Position numbers and translations under genes: made by a program. Positions 20,168-31,869 of a stretch of 64,000 bases of DNA are shown piece by piece. The notes beneath the pieces are model-generated. The model was not told where the DNA came from, did no database searches, and saw only the letters and a list, made by a program, of their open reading frames with translations. Source of the stretch: Prorocentrum cordatum (Eukaryota; Sar; Dinophyceae; Prorocentrales; Prorocentraceae); the NCBI GenBank assembly GCA_963575745.1, contig CAUYUJ010019945.1, forward strand, positions 1 to 64,000, in the 5' to 3' direction. Position 1 is the first letter of the stretch, and each line of letters begins with the position of its first letter.

Positions 20168-22249
20168 AGCATTGCCAAAGAAATTTATGATGCCTGGTCG
20201 GCAAGGGATTATGCCAAGGCTTACGCCTCCCTCCGAGCACTAGGCGCATCAGGTACGCGTCACAAACAGCTTAAAGTTCTGCCTTCGGTCAAGTTGCCTG
20301 ACGGGACTTTTGCTCCCACGGCGCCCCTTGCTCATCAGAGGTGGATGGGGCACTTTGCAGGGCAGGAGCTGGCGGCGGTGGTCTCACTTGCCTTATGCGC
20401 TTCTGTGATTGTAGATCGGCCTAAGGGTGATCTTGGGATGGATAGGTCTTGGAAGGCTGCCCCCACCCTGATGGAGTTCGGGCGCTCCCTCAGAAACACG
20501 GGTCCCGCGGCAAAGGGACCTGATGGCCTCCACGGGGCCTTCGTTCGGGCTTGTGCTCCCTCCCTCGCTCCTGCGTTTTTTCCCCTCGTGTTCAAGAGCG
20601 CTACGTTGCTCTCGGAACCGGTTCAGTGGAAAGGGGGGGATCTGCCGCACATGCCCAAAGGAAGGGGGGACATATATGCCGCGTCGGCGTCCAGGTCTAT
20701 TCTCGTTGCTTCGCGTATAGGCAAGAGATATCACTCCTGCCTGCGTGCCAGGATGCTGCCAGCGCTGCGCAGCGTCGCCGGACAGTATCAGTTTGCATGT
20801 ATCCCTGGCAGAGGCGCACCAATGGCTATTCTCTCAGGGCGCATCCCCCAAGGACTCGCCCCGGCCAAAAAAATGTGCATTGCTTTCTTTTTGTTGATGT
20901 TAACAGCGCCTTCTATTCGTGTGTTCGAGAGCTGGTTCTGGCCACTGACACTTCTGATGCGTCGCTGTTAGCGTTGCTCAGGACCACAGGCCCCCCTGCT
21001 GGATACTTGCCGCGCCTGCAAGAGCGTCTTCAGCAGATTCCCCTTTGACATGGGCGCGATCTTCCAGAACGCTATGTTGCCATGGTCCAGGAGGCCTTTT
21101 CGCACGGGTTGGTTTCAGGTCCCAGGTGCCGAAAAGCTTGCCATCACTCATAGGGGCATTCGTCCAGGGACCCCACTCGGGGGCGCTATTTTTATCTTTG
21201 TCATTGCTGAGGTTACGGCCAAAGTTGCAGAGGAGCTTGCTCGCGAGGGGCTTGTGTTCAAGATCCCCCAGCCTTCTGATTGGTTAGCTAATGAACCTTC
21301 CCCCGAGCTGCTGCCCTTCCCTGGCATGGTCTACGCAGATGACTCTTGCTTTGTCTTTGTGTCCAGTTTCGACAAGTTTCGCCGAGACCTGCCGTTGTTG
21401 CGCCGCGTTGCTCGTCACGCTTTCGCTCCTGTCGGTCTCGTTCCCCATCTGAAGGTAGGCCAAACAGAGATCCTGATGGAGGTCACAGGCAAAGGAGCCC
21501 CCGCTTTTCGCAAGGAGTTGTTTTCCCAGCAGGAATCCTGCATTTCGTTTCCCGGGCTTGTACGTTGGGGAAATGCGATCTCGGTTGTCAGGTCCTCCCT
21601 GTGCCTAGGGTCTGTGCTGGGCGACAAGGGTTCCCTGGGGCCCGAAGTCGCTTACAGAGATAGGGAGGCAAGCGGCGCCATGAAGACTTTGCGCAAGGCG
21701 ATCTCCAAGGCGCCTGGCAAGGACATGGCGCCCAAGCTGGTCTTCCTTGACAGCCTGTCGCTCAACGCTGCCATGTATGCCTCGGGGACCTGGTATTCTT
21801 TGCTCAAATCGGATTTGGCCAGACTCCAATCGTCGCATGTTAGACGATACCGATCGATCCTCAGGATGCCTCGGTTCGAAAAAGGCGGTCCCACGGATGA
21901 GGCTATATTGGCAGCTGCTGAGCGTCCGCTTGCTTCCTCTCTCTTGAGAGTATCCAGACCCAGATTGTTTTGCCAGGTTTTGCATGGCGGCCCTGCTCCT
22001 CTCAGGGCCATCATTCAAGAAGAGTTTAGAGTTTCCAGGGCGAGCTGGCTGCAAGAAGTGCTAGGAGACTTGGACTGGCTCCGATGCGCTCATTTTAAGT
22101 TTGCTGATTTTCCCCTTCCCAGTCTTGAGCCTATTCCTTGGGTCAAGGAGATCACGCGTTCGCCTTCGGCATGGAAGCGCACGCTCAAGGAGGCTCTAAA
22201 TGCGTCTGTCGATCGTTTGAAGAGGGGCGTCAAGGCTAGAGCGTGGTAG
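20168..22249 (+). pseudogene. Non-LTR reverse transcriptase
   Basis: Read through three frames: TGPAAKGPDGLHGAFVRA, then FLFVDVNSAFYSCV (motif A with catalytic D), RGIRPGTPLGG (motif B region) and GMVYADDSCF (motif C, YADD). Thumb and linker follow (LKVGQTEIL, ASGTWYSLLKSDLARLQ), ending at TAG 22247-22249. Frame changes near 20870 and 21045 and this stop show decay. The domain synthesises cDNA at the nicked target in related elements. Confidence 0.75.
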
Positions 22250-22255
22250 ATCAGA

Positions 22256-22414
22256 GTGCTCAACGAGCTGACTGCGGCAGGACTGCCGCAGAGGAGAGAT
22301 CTACCCGTCGCCCGCCCTCCCGAGGATCAGCTGCGCTGTCATTTCTGCGCGTCCAGGTTCGATTATGTTCGATCGCTGGGCGCACGCATCCGCACGAATC
22401 ATTTTTCTCATAGT
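22256..22414 (+). pseudogene. Zinc-finger region of the retrotransposon, interrupted
   Basis: LRCHFCASRFDYVRSLGARI followed by RTNHF fits a C-x2-C...H...H finger placed after the reverse transcriptase. The block from TGGGCGCACGCATCC onward is repeated at 24106-24141, where the element resumes. Confidence 0.55.
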
Positions 22415-24105
22415 GACTCTACAGGCTTACGCCACATCCGCCGACCCCTTCTGTGAGTGTTGCGAGGCCAGGAGTTTCTGGCCAGCGGCGTCTTGTGTGA
22501 GGGTGCGGTGTCGCGCGCGGGTGGTGGCAGATACGTAGGGGGTCCAAATGTTTGCGCGATGCCGGTGGTCTGGGGCGTGTTTTGCGAGCGCTTTGCGTGC
22601 TGTGCACCCGGGTGCGGGGTGTCCTTCTGGGAGGTCGGCCTTTCGACCCGCAACCAAGTGGAGGAGCACTGGAAGACGAAAGGAGCAAGAGTAGTGTGTG
22701 GAAGCTGTGATCAGCGAAGCATCACAGCGAATGATGTGGCAGGTGAATCGAAACGGGTGAAGAGGCTGTTGACGTTCGCAGCGCGCACGAAACAGTTCGC
22801 GCGGCAGCAGCACATTAGCGCCGGGCAAGATAGTGAGCACGTCGCGAGGAAGAGTAAGGTTGTATGCGCGGAGTGCATTGCAGTTGGCGTGACGGCTCGC
22901 AATGCGGAAGCGTCTGGGGGTCTGTGGGGGGCCTCCTGGGGGCCTCTTGTGGGCTCCTTGGGGCGTCTTGGCGGTTTCTTGAGGGCCGTTGGCGGCCTGT
23001 TGGGGCGCTCTTGGGGCCCCCTGGGGCTCGTGGGGGCGGAAAGCTAGATTTTTGAATTGTTGGTTGCCCTCTTGGGCCCCTCTTGGTGCCGTCTTGGAGC
23101 CTTCTTGGGCCGTTTTGGGGACCTCTTGGGCCGTCTTGGGGCGGTTTTCGGGGCCTCTTGGGCCGTCTAGGAGCGTCGGAAAGCCCAGAAGGCGGATGTG
23201 TGAACATTGTACGTTTCACGACGGGAATACGTACATGTCTGCGTCCAGGGGCCGTCTTGGGACGCATCTTGGGGGCCTCTCAGGGGCGTGTTGGGCCATC
23301 TGGAGGCCATTTCGGGTGTCTTCGATCGCTCTTGGACCGTGTGGGACCATGTTGAGCTCTCTTGGAAGCCACTTGGAGCGCTCTTGGGGCCGTCATCGGG
23401 GCTCTCTTGGGCCGTCTTCGGCGCCGCTTGAGCCGTCTTAGCGCCTTGTTGGGCTGTCTTGGGGCCCTCTTGGAGGCTTCTTGGGCCGTCTTGGGGCGGT
23501 CTTGGGGGCCTCTTGGGCCGTCTGGGAGCGTCGGAAAGCCCGAAAGGCGAATTTGTGAAAAACGCACGCTTTACGAAGGGAACGGGCTAATTTTTGCGTC
23601 TAGAGGCCCTCTTGGGACGCATCTTGGATGCCTCTTGGGGCCTCTTGGGGGCATCTTGGGCCGTCAGGAGGCCATCTTCGGTGTCTTTGATCGCTCTTGG
23701 GCTGTCTGGGACCATATTGAGCTCTTTGGGAGGCCACTTGGGGCGCTCCTGGAGCGCTCTTGGGGCCCTTTTCGGGGCCCTGTTGGGCCGTCTTGGACGC
23801 TTGTTGGGCCGTCTTGGGGCCCTCTTGGGCTATCTTGGGACCCTCTTGGAGGTTTCTTGGGCCGTCTTGGGGCGGTCTTCGGGGCCTCGTGGGCCGTCTT
23901 GGAGCGTCGGAAAGCCCAGAAAGCGAATTTGTGAAAAGTATACGTTTGACGAAGGGAATGAGCCAATTTTTGCGTCTAGGGACCCTCTTGGGGCGCATCT
24001 TGGAGGCCTCTTGGGGCCTCGTGGGGACCTCTTGGGCCGTCTTGGAGGCCTCTAGGCTCGTCTTGGGGCCATCTTGGGCGTGTGGGAGCGCTCGTTTGGC
24101 GTCTC
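22415..24105 (+). mobile_element. Insertion splitting the retrotransposon
   Basis: Flanked by a 36-base direct repeat (22379-22414 and 24107-24141 region, TGGGCGCACGCATCCGCACG and on). The left part (22457-22920) has an open frame with two Cys pairs (VVCGSCD, VVCAEC) resembling a captured exon; the right part is CTTGGGGCC-type minisatellite with about 360 bp higher-order repeats. Confidence 0.6.
23164..24005 (+). repeat. Higher-order tandem repeat, about 360 bp, three copies
   Basis: A non-minisatellite block (GAGCGTCGGAAAGCCC... to TTTGCGTCTAG...) recurs at about 23164, 23518 and 23892, spaced 354 and 374 bases apart and separated by CTTGGGGCC/CTTGGGCCGT minisatellite. Confidence 0.8.
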
Positions 24106-24149
24106 GTTGGGCGCACGCATCCGCACGAATCATTTTTCTCATATTGATT

Positions 24150-24773
24150 TAGCTCGGCCTCGAGTGTCTACTGCATGGTGTGCGGCTTGCCTCAAGTTTT
24201 GCTCGTCGCGCAGCCTCTTGCTGCAGATCGCATTCATATTCCGCTTTCCCGTCGTTTACCCTCCCTGGTCCTCCCCCTCTAGATGCGTTGGCGGTTCATA
24301 ACAAGTATCCCCCTGCTGAGGCCTCCAGGTTTATTGCAGATACAGTAGAAGCTATCACGGGTTGGAGTCGTCAAGCCCTCGCAGCTGCTGGCTCGGCAGA
24401 AATCCCAGGCGACTTCGACCCCTCTCCTTCGGATATTGAATGGCCCTATGTTGAAGCCAGGTTTACTGGAACATCGGCGGATTCAATCCCGCGTAGGGCT
24501 ATTAGGCGCCAAGTGTTCATTGACAATCTGTTCTGTGGCCAGCGCAGTGAAGGGGATATCCAACATGCCGTTGAAGTTGCATTGCAGGTTCGCACTCCTT
24601 CCTTTGAGTTAGTCGTCCTTTCGATTGATATGTTGCTAGACAGAGATAAAAGGCGATTTAACCAGATCTGTGTCGGTCCAGATATGGGCAGAACACATCA
24701 AGACAGGTAGAATTTTTAGCCTTGGGGGGGGGGGGGGCCTTGCGAGACGTTTTCGGTTGCCAGGTGGAGGGAA

Positions 24774-24812
<39 letters not shown>

Positions 24813-25866
24813 ACACACTCCGCTCTTGGCAGGCTGTGTGGGGCATCACGGGCATTAGACCTGCCCATCGGGTTCAGGTTTCGGTTTCTAACGATTTGCT
24901 TCAGGCACACATTGAGTTATTGGCCACGATGGCCATTGCGAAAGGTGTAGGTTGGCACGAACACCCAGCCCCCCCCCCGCTTGGGAGCCCAGGTGCGTTC
25001 CCAGCTGGCACATCCTCCCCGTCAGAGCTCTTATGGCCATGCCGTCGTCCAGTTTTTTCAGTTTATGATCAATGCGAGTTCGGACAATTGGGGGGAGCCC
25101 CCACGGGGATCCTTGGAGTGAAGCTCCCTTCGCTGGATGCAAAGCTCAGAGACACACCAGGTGGAGGCAGGTGTTCCCACGGTCGCGGCGGCCATCCGCC
25201 CATGGCTGGATGGGATCCTGAGCTAAAGCGATGGAGAGACGCGCCCAAGAAGGTATACCCCGCACGTCTCTGTTCTGTCATTGCCCACGCCATGCTCGAT
25301 TCCCTCCTCCCGTCTCTCCTTGGACAGTCTGCATTGCTAGATCCATCGGAGAATGAGGAACAGGAGATTTCTGAGCTGCGTGTATTTTTTCAGGACTCTG
25401 CTAGAATTTCGTCTGAGGACCCCGAGATGGGTCCAGATGTTGCTTTTCGGGCCCTTCCTCGGGCTAAACCGTCCGCTTTGGCCAGAATTGCTTGCGTTTT
25501 ACATGCACCTCAAGCAGGCGCGTCTGTCCCTTCCTCGGAGCTCGAAGAACTTGAAGGATCTCATTCCATTGCTACGTCTGCCAGTCAGACTGCACGGGAT
25601 TTCTTGGGCCATTCGCCCCCTGATCCTGTTCCCCCTCCTCCTCCTCCTTTGGCCCTGCCCCCCTGAGGTTATCCAGAGAATTGCCGCCAACCGCGCCCAG
25701 GCCCTCGTCCGACGTCGGACAAGAGAGCGTGAGGCTAGAAGGATCCCTGTCAGGCTAGACGGGTTGTTCTCCTCCTCCTCACCTCCGCCCCCGTCCCCTG
25801 CTGTCTCTGCAATGGTGCAAGCCGACCTCCGCAGGTGGTTCGTTGCAGCAGTGAGCAACTCGTGAT
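24150..25866 (+). pseudogene. C-terminal region of the retrotransposon
   Basis: Continues the element after the insertion in several frames: NKYPPAEASRFIADTVEAIT, then (past a G-run at 24724 and a C32 run at 24779-24812) GWHEHPAPP, PSELLWPCRRP, YDQCEFGQLGGAPTGIL and GGHPPMAGW...YPARLCSVIAHAM, ending near 25866. I recall a similar His/Cys-rich block in dinoflagellate retroelement ORFs, but the role is unknown. Homopolymers and frame changes make it non-functional here. Confidence 0.5.
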
Positions 25867-28030
25867 GTGGGTGGATGGGTGTCAGGTTGGAGATGTATGT
25901 GGGAGGAGTTTTGTTTCGTCGAGTTTTGTTTCGCCTTCTGACGGCGTGGAGGCAAGGCTGCTTCCAGCATCTCCGTCCTTTGAGACGGGCAATGCGTGAG
26001 CCCCGTGTCTCTTCCTTTCTCTTCCCGCCCTCATCTCCCCCCCACCCGCCGTCGCGGGCCGCCCGCGGCCGTCGTCGGCACCGCGGACCTTGCCGCCTTC
26101 AGCGGCTTCATGGAGGTGGGGGGGTAGGAGGTACGGGGGTGGGTGCGATCTGTCATCGAGGGGTCTAGTCCCTCCTTTTTTGTCCTCTTTCTCTAGCCCT
26201 GGGTTCAGGTCCCGGGGGTAGAACGAGCCCGCAAAGCGGGCGTCGTGGGCTGTGTTACTCAGTAGTTTTCCCCCCCCCCCCCGGCTGTCGAGGTCGTGCA
26301 CTTCGCTTTCGTGGAAGGCCGATCCGATCCGATCCCTCCTCGCTCCTCCCTCCCTCCCCCCTCTTCCCTCCTCCCTCCTCCCTCCCTGGTCGAAGCGAGG
26401 GAGCCTCGAGCGACCATCTCGGCGAGACGCGGACTACGAGTGAAGCTCGTGAGGAGGGGCGGGACAACTCGGCGAGGCCAGGCTGACGGAGCTAGGTCGT
26501 CCCCTCCCACCTTCTTGAGGAAGAGGAGGAGGAGGCGGAGGAGGAGGAGGGGGATGGAAAGGAGGAAAGGAGGATGAGCAGGATGAAGAGGAGGCCAAGG
26601 AGGAGGAGGAAGAGGAGGAGGAGGACGAGGAGGAGGAGCTGCACTGCTAGGCAGACTGTTGGCCTCAGACCGCGGGAGCACTGCCGGCGGAGGGCCCGGA
26701 GCAGGACGCTCGGGTGGAGGCTCAGGCTGCGGGAGTAGGTCGGCAGGACGAGCAGCACCATCATCACGGACGATGCTCCGGAATGGGCTCTCGTCGGCAC
26801 GTGCGTCCACCGTGCTCCGGACCAGGCTCTGCCGGAACACGCAGCGCACCAGCAGACTCCGAGCTGACCAGGTTCTCATGCAGCAGTGGCTCGGGCCCGC
26901 CCGCCCGCGCGAGCCTGCGCTCGCGCCGTGGCCGGACCGCGGACACGTCGCCTTCGACGGGCGTGCGGTCAGAGGCGGCAGGCCGGCGACTCCGGCGCCT
27001 ACAGGCGGCCCGGATTAGCAGGCCGGCCCTGCCAGGCCAAGGGTGCCCTCGTGTCCTGTCTCTCGCGACCCCTGCCTCCTGCAGTTCTGCGGCAACGCGG
27101 CCCTCGGAAGGGCCTCGCGTGCCCTCTCGCGTGTCCTCCCCACTCAAGTCCGACTGCACGCCTCCGCGGCGCCCGGCTCCGCGGCCGCGGTGCGGCTGAG
27201 CAGGCAGAGCCGCTGCTCCGGCACGTCGAGAGCTCGCAGGCGCCGCCGAGATGGCTGCGCGCGACCGCCTCGACGACGAGGCGGGGTCTCCCTGTGCGCG
27301 GCCGCGGGGGGCGCCGGCTCGTCGTCGAGGCTGCTTTTTGGGGAGGTCGAGGAGGAGCTGCGCCGCGTCGGCCGGGAACTCGGCGCCGAGGCATCGCGCA
27401 TCGGCGCGGACGGGGCCTCACGAACGAGGCTGCAGGACCGCCTCTTCCCGACCGCGCAGGCGGCAGCTCGGCTGGACGTGGACGACGAGAGCGAGTACAA
27501 GGGCCGACCGCTTGCCCTCCACCCTGGGCGCGTGCTCTGAGGGGGCGCGCCGCGAGGCGCCCGGGGACGACATCGATGGCGAGTCCTCCGCAGTGACGAC
27601 CAGCATGGGCGAGGCATCCGCATGCGAAGTGGCGTTGCGTGCGAGCGGATGCCGATCACGTGGACATCGCACTGGCAGGGGAGGGCGCTGGGGACGACGA
27701 AGTGCACGCGGCCACAGGCTCAGAGTCCGAGCGCGAGCAGGAGGCCTTGGAGACGGCCTCGGGCTCGAGGCAGACCACCAACGGCCGGGGCGCCAGGCAG
27801 GAGCGGTTCAAGACGACCGACGGGGAGGAGGGGTGCTCCCACGACCGCGGCGTCGCGCAGGAGGGCCCCGAGGCGACCACGGGCCCCGAGCAGAGCTCCG
27901 ACGGCCAGGGCGCGGAGCAGGAGGGGCCCCGAGACGGCCGGGGCCCATGTGCAGAGGGGCCACGAGCAGACGGCCGGCGCCGAGGGGCACTCCAACGGCC
28001 AGCTCTCCGTGCATCGGGCCGGACGAAAGG
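25867..28030. other. GC-rich repeat DNA, no supported gene
   Basis: Contains CCTCC/GAGGA tracts (about 26340-26400 and 26515-26640) and very GC-rich sequence with overlapping open frames on both strands, typical of composition and not of coding. One dispersed inverted-repeat copy is listed separately at 27020-27160. Confidence 0.6.
27020..27160 (+). repeat. Inverted-repeat family 5, copy
   Basis: CCTGCCAGGCCAAGGGTGCC...CCCTCGGAAGGGC...AAGTCCGACTGCAC; similar to 28368-28530. Confidence 0.55.
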
Positions 28031-28039
28031 GGGGGGGGG

Positions 28040-28215
28040 ATTGGGAAGGGGGGGGGGGTACGAGATCTGCTGCACGCAGCTGGTTTCGGCCTCACCGAGG
28101 GGGCCATTCCTCGATGCATGGCCGCCTCCGGCGCCGGGAGGCGCCGGGAAAGTCAGCTATAGGTGAGCTGGTTCTCAAGCCCCCCCTTTGCTATCTCCCC
28201 CTTGCGCCCGACCCG
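28040..28215 (+). repeat. Dispersed family 1, copy (GGCGCC hairpin)
   Basis: G-run, TACGAGATCTGCTG, TGGTTTCGGCC, a GCCGCCTCCGGCGCCGGGAG palindrome and AAAGTCAGCTA. Other copies at 54062, 56530 and 61757. Confidence 0.7.
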
Positions 28216-28367
28216 AGTGCAGGAGGGCCTCGACCAGGGGGCCACATGCGTTTTTTTTTTGTGTATTTTTTAGATTTTTGAGGGGGAGGGTGGGGTTTAT
28301 GTTGTTTGGGAGCTCTCGAGCGAGGTGAATCTCCCACCCTCCCCCTCAATCGCGCGGGGTATGGAGT

Positions 28368-28530
28368 ACGGTCGGCCCCCCTTCGTAGGTCGACCCTGCC
28401 AAGGCAAGGGTACCCTTGTGTCCTGTGCCTCGCGACGCGTGCCTTCTTCCACTCCTATGGCGATGTGGCCCTCGGAAGGGTCTCGTGTCCTCTGCGCGTG
28501 TCCTGTCCAGTCAAGGCCGACTGTAAACGG
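28368..28530 (+). repeat. Inverted-repeat family 5, copy
   Basis: TACGGTCGGCCC at the left and the reverse of TTTACAGTCGGCC at the right bracket a core CTGCCAAGGCAAGGGTACCC. A MITE-like element. Confidence 0.65.
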
Positions 28531-28741
28531 CGAGTGCGAGCCTCGAGTTCAGAGCGCCAGACGCCGCGATGTTTGAATCTCAGCGTCTGTGAGCGGGCGC
28601 GGGCGACCCTCAGCAGCGCGATCGCAGGCAGCACCTCGGATGGCTCTTGCGCTCGCACGCTGCAGCCGCGCTCGTCGGCTTGCCGAAGCCAACTTCGGAC
28701 AGCAAGCAAGCTTCCAGGCCAGCAACAGCAGCACTTCAAGA

Positions 28742-28903
28742 GGGAAACAAAAACACACAGACACAATTAATCGTCGATTCCCCGGAAAATGTGGGAAAAT
28801 ATGGGAAGTGGGGGGGGGAGACAAAAACCCAGGAAAAATATGAAAAGATGGGGGATCCTTTTATTTGTGTGTATTTATTTGTGTGTCCCAGGGCCCCCTC
28901 AAC
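28742..28903 (+). repeat. Dispersed family 2, copy
   Basis: GGGAAACAAAAACACACAGA ... GTCGATTCCC ... GGGAAGTGGGG ... TTTATTTGTGTGTCCCAGGG. Copies at 56706 and 57030. Confidence 0.8.
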
Positions 28904-31496
28904 CTTGCACGGCAGCGTGCGCCGACGACAGCGATGCGGCACCCCTGCGAGCATTCGAAAGAGCCGAGTGAACGCCACCCGGCGCGGACAGCAGCCAATC
29001 TGGCCTTGAACCCCTGATTGATGGTGAATGACGAGGTCCCGTTCAGAGCCCCAAGACTCCTGACCAGCTGCGCGGGTACCCAGTCGGGCCTGGGCAACCG
29101 TCTAAGTCTCGGATCGAGCAGGGGCTGGCTGCGGCAAGATCTGCAGCAGACGCAGAGCAACCCCCTGCAACCTTCTTGGCAAGATCATCTGCGCACTTGG
29201 TGAGCGAGGGTCGACCCGTTCCCCTCCCCGCGGCGAGCGGACGACGAGTTTGTCCGCGTGCGGGCCCCGCGTTCTCTGCCTTTCCTGCCACTCGGTGGCG
29301 ACGAGATCGAGCGCGTGGACGGATGGCGCAGGGCGGACCTGTGCCCCATCGGCCCTCCACATCCAGGTCTGGGCGTGGTACCTCTGTCACGCCCCGCAAG
29401 ATTAGTCGAGTGTAGCTCCGAGCCAGGAAAGGAAAACGCGACGCATGAACTTACGCGCGCACGGCCAACCGCTGGACGCGAAGGCGTCGGCCAGGTCGTG
29501 ACAGTTGGCGATGCGAGACGTGCTAGAGCGCTGCAAGCGGAAACCTGTAATGCGCTGGACCAGCAGAGCTGCTTCGCGCCGATGGCGCGGAACCAAACCA
29601 TGTTCAGCGTGAGACTACTGCCCAGGACCCCGCTGTCCCATGAGCCCGGACATCCATGGTCGCCCAAGAGGACCTAGAGGGCGATTGCAACGACTACGAT
29701 GCCAGCGAACATGTGAAACGGCAACTTCGAATCCTATGGGGTCCAGCTTTCAAGATTCAAGACATCCTAGAAAAATTCAGGAACAGGTGGGTGGACGCGA
29801 TTGCCGAGTCCTCGCCCTCGAGCGCTTAGCCTCCGCGGCAGATGCAGGAGAAGCCGTCGGAGCTTCGGCGGGGGAGGCCATTCAGGAACAGCACGCCGCT
29901 TGCCTGCACGGAGACACGCCTTGCGAATTACCGCCAGATCTACGGGCACACTGCGCCGATCGTCACTATTGGGAGCCCGAGCCCCAGGAGCAGCATGCTG
30001 GCGCGCACCGCGGTCCCCATTCTCGGCCTCAGAAGCCCCCGCATCCCTGTCAGCGCAGGGCAGACAGGATTGCTCCAGCACAGCTTGCGAGGTTTCAACC
30101 ACTTGCCGGACACCACCTAACCATTTTGTTGTTGTCCCGGACTTGCTCCCTGATGATGGTCGTACTGAGCGCGCCACTTTGGCGAGCCTCCGCTGCCTCC
30201 ACAACTCAGTCGTTGCATCCACCACCTTGTGTGCATACTCTTCCCGCTGCCCTCGGGGATGGCGCGCATTCCCCGTTGAATCTCGCGAAGTCGAGCACGT
30301 GCGTCAGCCTCCTCCTCCTCCTCCTCCTCCGATGCAGCAGCGAGCTCGCCTTTGTGTGATGCTGAGCCTCCAGCAGCTCAAGTCGCGCAGCAGCCCGTGC
30401 ACGGACGGGGCAGCTCCGATCACGAGCAGCAGATGTGCGACCAGTGCAGATGAGAACGCCCTTCCATAGAGTCGACGTGGGCGTCGGCCGTGGGCCGACG
30501 AGCAGGGCGTCCTGCGAGCTGTGCGTCGTGAGCTGCTCGCGCGCCGACGGCCCTTCGCGAGCCCCCTCCCCCCCGTCCGTGCGGGCCCCGCCTCGGAGGC
30601 CTCCTCCGCAGCAGCGCGGCCCCGGCCCGCCCTTTCGTCCCGCGTCGTGTCCACAGATCCTCTCGGGCGTTGGTGCGCAGAGCAGCTGCGCGCGCCGAGT
30701 GAGGAGGAGGAGGAGGAGGAGGAGGAGGAGGAGGAGGAGGATGCGCGCCTGTTCATGTCTAATACTTCGAGAGTGCTCAGGTTTTTTCTGGAAGGGGCCA
30801 AGATCCTGTCATGTCTAATTGTTCTGTCCTGGGCCTCTTCCTGGCCACTAGGGGGCCAGGAGCAGTTAGAAACGAGCAGAATTTTGACATGAGCACGATT
30901 CCAAATGAACGACGTTTAGCAGTTGCGCGGCGCGCGCCAAGTGATGATCCTGGATGCATCTGCGCCGACAAAACTGCAGACCGCGACCCAGACGGCGCAG
31001 AGGGCCAGCGCTCTCGACGGCTGGGGTCCGCGGGCGCGACGAGGCCCCCGTGGCAACGACACCCGTGGAGCCGCGCGGGCGGAACACGGGCGGCGCGAAG
31101 CGTTCGAACCTGTCTCGCAGTCTGCGTCACGCACCGCAGGGAGCTTTGCGAAGCGAGGCACATACCCGAAACCCATGCCCCCGGCAGCATTCCCCATCAG
31201 GAGCTACAGGAAGCCCATCCCAGACCCACTCAGGACCAACTTTGTGAAGGCCGGCAACTGGCGTAGATCAGTTCGGAAATCAGAGAAAGCTCCTGAGCCG
31301 CCTACTCCAAAAGCCGATGACAAGTAGCACAATGAGCTGCCCATGCTGCTGCCGTGCGCGGACGAGGTGGAACGCAAAGAGCCAGAATTGTAAGATCTAG
31401 AACCCCACTCTGGGCCCGACACACCACGCCGCGTCCTGGAACTGGAGCAGGTCAACGCATCCAGCAGTGTGTTCAGAGCGTTCTCTACGACCGAAG
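28904..31496. other. No supported gene; possible decayed retroelement
   Basis: Weak coding-like islands only: minus 29402-29596 (SSTSRIANCHDLADAFAS, reminiscent of reverse transcriptase motif A), plus 29656-29829, and plus 30923-31327 (below). CAGGAGGAGG tract near 30700-30740. Confidence 0.4.
30923..31327 (+). CDS. Possible exon, unknown protein
   Basis: Open frame whose last 65 or so residues look protein-like (SFAKRGTYPKPMPPAAFPIR, RKPIPDPLRTNFVKAGNW) and end at a TAG. There is no relative in the window, no start that I trust and no spliced-leader relic. It could be a terminal exon or chance in GC-rich DNA. Confidence 0.2.
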   Translation: MRGARQVMILDASAPTKLQTATQTAQRASALDGWGPRARRGPRGNDTRGAARAEHGRREAFEPVSQSASRTAGSFAKRGTYPKPMPPAAFPIRSYRKPIPDPLRTNFVKAGNWRRSVRKSEKAPEPPTPKADDK

Positions 31497-31680
31497 ACAG
31501 TACAGTCGGCCCGCATAGTAAGGATGGGCAGCCTTCCCAAGGGTACCCTTGCATCCTTGCCTGCTCGGTCCATCCTTCGCCGCTTTCGCTGGCCGCGCCC
31601 CGCTCGAAAAGATTCGACATTGGCGTCCAAGGCCCTAGCATCCTTATCGCGCATCCTTACTATCCGGCTTGATTGTAGCA
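31497..31680 (+). repeat. Inverted-repeat family 5, best copy
   Basis: Left TACAGTCGGCCCGCATAGTA and right (reverse) TACAATCAAGCCGGATAGTA, both followed by AGGATG, make terminal inverted repeats of about 28 bases around an about 130 bp core (TTCCCAAGGGTACCCTTGCA). No ORF: a MITE. Confidence 0.75.
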
Positions 31681-31869
31681 CGACCACATGCGTGAGTAAC
31701 ATGCTCGGACAAGGCCCACCCAGCGTCCTACATCACCCGACAAACAGAGAAGCCTCCGCTGCAAAAAGGGCAGCCTGCCGTAGCCCCTTTTGCTGCTGTG
31801 TGCGCCAGTCAGCTCGAGGGCGTCAAAGCTTGCGACAGAGTTTTCGCGATACCCTCCTTGGGGTCGCTG

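Larger units (their letters stand above)
16102..25866 (+). mobile_element. Decayed non-LTR retrotransposon with nested insertion
   Basis: Domains in order: zinc-finger ORF (16303-17634), RNase H-like remnant (about 17640-18320), APE-type endonuclease (18513-19300), linker, reverse transcriptase (about 20290-22249), CCHH-like finger (about 22330-22410), then after an insertion a conserved C-terminal region (24150-25866). All on plus, with frame breaks, stops and homopolymer insertions, so it is inactive as read. Outer ends are not precisely visible; no target duplication or poly-A tail was found. Confidence 0.75.

Noticed and set aside
22379-24141. 36-base flanking repeat as a normal transposon target duplication
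   Set aside because: Far longer than known target duplications for DNA elements; kept only as an insertion of uncertain mechanism.
26714-28166. Several overlapping 150-300-codon Arg/Ala/Gly-rich frames
   Set aside because: Very high GC opens every frame; no frame stands out and no relatives occur in the window.
29402-29596. Reverse transcriptase fragment on minus (HDLADAFAS)
   Set aside because: A single motif-like stretch without neighbouring motifs; mentioned under the regional note only.
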